Shown here piece after piece: positions 61,506 through 64,000 of a stretch of DNA of 64,000 nucleotides (positions are counted from its first letter, which is position 1; the number at the start of each line of letters is the position of its first letter). The translations under genes and the position numbers were made by a program. A model generated the notes under the pieces. That model searched no databases. It had not been told where the DNA came from and worked only from the letters and a program-made list of their open reading frames with translations. Origin of the DNA: Orthonyx spaldingii (taxonomy: Eukaryota > Chordata > Aves > Passeriformes > Orthonychidae); the NCBI GenBank assembly GCA_013397795.1, contig VZTJ01002482.1:124001-188000 (forward strand), read 5' to 3'.

Positions 61506-64000
61506 TAAAGAAAAATTTTGGAGGTGCTGTGTCAAGATATATATTCAGACACTTAGTGCAGAATATGTCTGACTTCAGACCCTTGCTTCAGGAAAAAATC
61601 TTATTACGCCAGCATTCAGCATTAATCTGCCCTCTTCCTTAATTAGATTTTGCTCTGTGCTTCAGATATGATTTCCTTACTCCATGGTATTTAACAGTGT
61701 GGGCCACTATCACAGCAGAGACTGCTCTCCTCCTCTTGAGATACAGAAGCTAGTTGCAGTGACAGGACTTGGGCAGGTAAAAACACCCCATGGCCTAGGC
61801 AAGAGAAGAAAATAGAAATGTCATGACAGTTTCTCTCTGATGGCATCCAGACTGCCTGTCTTTCTGGAAATCCCAGTAGGTTTGTCCATTCTATTGGATT
61901 TTGGGGAATAAATGTATAAGACATGGTTAAAGAAGGTGATTTTGAGAAGTGATTCTGGGGCATTAGCACTGCTGCTCTCTGCATTATGGCTAAACCTTAC
62001 AAGAGTGCCCAAAACATTAGGAGAGTGCTCAGACCGCATTTTGTGTAAATCAGTGGTAAAAGAAGTTTAGGAAACAATTCAGATATGTGAGCTTCCACTC
62101 CTTCTGCTGTGGGGTACAAAATTTATGGAATGTCTTCATGTGTGATGTCTCATGGTGGGTTTCATGCTATTTGTACCTTCGTGTTTGACAAATTGTTTTA
62201 AAAAGAGAGCAAAGATACTTGGCCCTTTTTTTGCCATGGATTTGGTGCTGTTTGGTATTATTATGGTGTCAGGTAGGATAGATCACTACACTGATGTCAA
62301 CAATATCTAAAAGAAGGAAAAACTGAGACTAGTTCAGGGTTGTGACTGACCTCACAGATAAACTTACCTAAGCATGAAAGGAGGTACTTAACATTTTCAT
62401 TCAAGGTAGGATATGAAAGTAATGAAAGGCTAAAAATTAATCCAAAAAGAGATTTAGGCATAGTGAATAAAGTGAGCATCTTTGTATCTGTCTGATACTT
62501 AAAGCCTTTTAGAATGTGCATGTATATTTTGCATTAAAAAGTCAATGAATAAAACACATAAAGGTAGGGCATCTCACTTTCAAGAGATCTCACTGAGATA
62601 CAATTATGTTCTTTCAGTTTGCTATCACTCTCCAGGCCCGTGAACTTTCTCTTGGCCTGACAGTACCTAATCTTGACCAGGAGACACCTCACAGTTATCA
62701 AGTTTCCTTCCATGAACCATCTTCCGAGGATATGGCAGGTGACACCTTGTTTTCCTCAGCCTGAAGGGACCTGAAAACACACACGTCTTTCCATTCTAGG
62801 TAGGTGCTTTAACCACAAGCATTCAGCAAAAATAGGAGAAACATCTCCTCATCCAGGAGCAGCAGCAGGTAGGGCCTAAAAAGAAAAGAAAGAGGAGGCT
62901 GTCTGTGCTTGAATGGGTGGCTCAAGTGTCTTTGTAAAGTACAGTTTTGTCTTTCTCCTTGACATACTACTCAGAGTGAGCTGCAGGAAAGCATCTCAGT
63001 CGCTGTGTGTGACAGTGTTTCAGATGAATCCCACTCTTTGATCTTTGCCTCTTGGCTGTTTCATGGGCTCTGATGTTGTGTGTCCAGTCTTCCCACCTCT
63101 GAACCCTCTGTTTGCAGCACTGGGAAAATAAGTGGTTAGGACAAGGCTGTGAATTCCGCTCTCACGGCCAAGACTGACACTGGAGCATAACAATGTGTGG
63201 TATCATCACGCCTATATAATCTTTAGTTCATGGAAGTAGAAAAATAGCCTCTGGAAACAAATGCTATCATAAACAGGTGTGGAAATGGTAACAAATTTTT
63301 CCCTGCTGACCAGTATATCTCAAACTCTCATTTCAATTAAGACAAAAATACTGCAAATATTTGGGCAGAGTTCTAAAGGGAAGTCTCTGTAAACTCACCA
63401 TAACCCAAGAAATAATCCTGAGCCCCATATCCAGACTATCTACTCCCAAGCATAGATTTCTATCCCAGAATTAGGAATGACGGAAATTCAAAGCAACAAA
63501 TGGTACTCTTTAGTTTTTCACACCTTCTAAATCGTAAACTTTTTCTGACATGAGTCATCTCTTTTGATACTTTGGTACAAAGATAGCAGAGCAGGATCCT
63601 TAGAACAGAATTTTAAAATGTAGAGTTTTAATTTAGTATAAATGTTTACAGCTTCTGAAGACAAATTCTATGTGTGGAAGTCACCATTTACAGCGTGGAC
63701 CTTGAACACTTTATCATCTGGTATCATGACAAATATTGAAGGGTTTTCCTGCAGGTTCCATTTTTCTCCCCCCTTTTTCTTGTTTGCTGCTCCTTTGAAA
63801 TGCTTCATCTTGCACGTTTCTCATTGTCAAACGTTTTTAAATTGCTTCTGGCAGAAACATTTTACAAGTGGGGAGGATGCCCCAGGCTTCTTCCCGGAAA
63901 ATAGGGGACTCTGTGTGTGGGGAGGTTGACGCAAACTCTGCAAACCTTGTAGCTCTGCATAAAAAAAGTATTTTTTTGAGTAAACAATGGAATCCATTAT
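61506..64000. other. Unique non-coding DNA
   Basis: AT-rich sequence to the window end with no recognised gene, repeat or RNA. The 95-codon plus frame at 63642-63929 has no recognisable motif. Confidence 0.55.

Noticed and set aside
1..64000. CRISPR arrays, operons, phage or bacterial mobile elements
   Set aside because: No regularly spaced repeats, no compact gene order, and the CR1 and LTR content shows this is bird nuclear DNA.

Overview
This window looks like non-coding nuclear DNA, intergenic or deep intronic, from a bird, most likely a neognath. The best evidence is the interspersed repeats. There are ten copies or fragments of CR1 LINEs with typical avian 3' ends, in which a 'ggtcccttccaacc' core is followed by 'attctatgattc'-type octamers. 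There is one complete solo LTR of a common avian endogenous-retrovirus family, and a second probable LTR fragment. Base composition is AT-rich and CpG-poor by eye. Nothing resembles bacterial gene organisation: there are no operons, no ribosome binding sites and no long uninterrupted reading frames. The longest frame is about 170 codons.

Layout. 1-1950 is unique AT-rich DNA. 1951-2967 is a minus-strand CR1 of about 1 kb that covers the end of its reverse-transcriptase ORF. 2968-8930 is unique sequence with two tiny minus-strand CR1 tails (about 4834 and 5782). 8931-9222 is a plus-strand CR1 tail. 9223-23424 is unique, with a poly-T/N assembly scar and a small CpG-rich patch near 16.4-16.8 kb. 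23425-23718 is a plus-strand CR1. 23719-33476 is unique, with a CpG cluster at 27.6-27.9 kb and a minus-strand CR1 tail at 28347. 33477-33973 is a plus-strand CR1. 33974-41530 is unique, with a strong G-quadruplex motif at 38153 and a possible relic WD40-type exon at 40853. 41531-41760 is a minus-strand CR1. 45601-46614 is the solo LTR with its target-site duplication. 51583-51894 is a plus-strand CR1. 51895-64000 is mostly unique, with a purine-skewed block (53.5-54.1 kb), an octamer-motif pair (54.8 kb), an AT palindrome (56.6 kb) and an LTR-like start at 61161.

I recognise no protein-coding gene, tRNA, rRNA or CRISPR array with confidence. Two stretches have weak exon-like properties (16535-16729 and 40853-41076). 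A few patches carry clustered transcription-factor motifs that could be conserved enhancers; this is inference until the window is aligned to other bird genomes. I found no convincing sign of a previously undescribed system. The most useful follow-ups are the two exon-like stretches, the CpG cluster at 27.7 kb and the two motif clusters.
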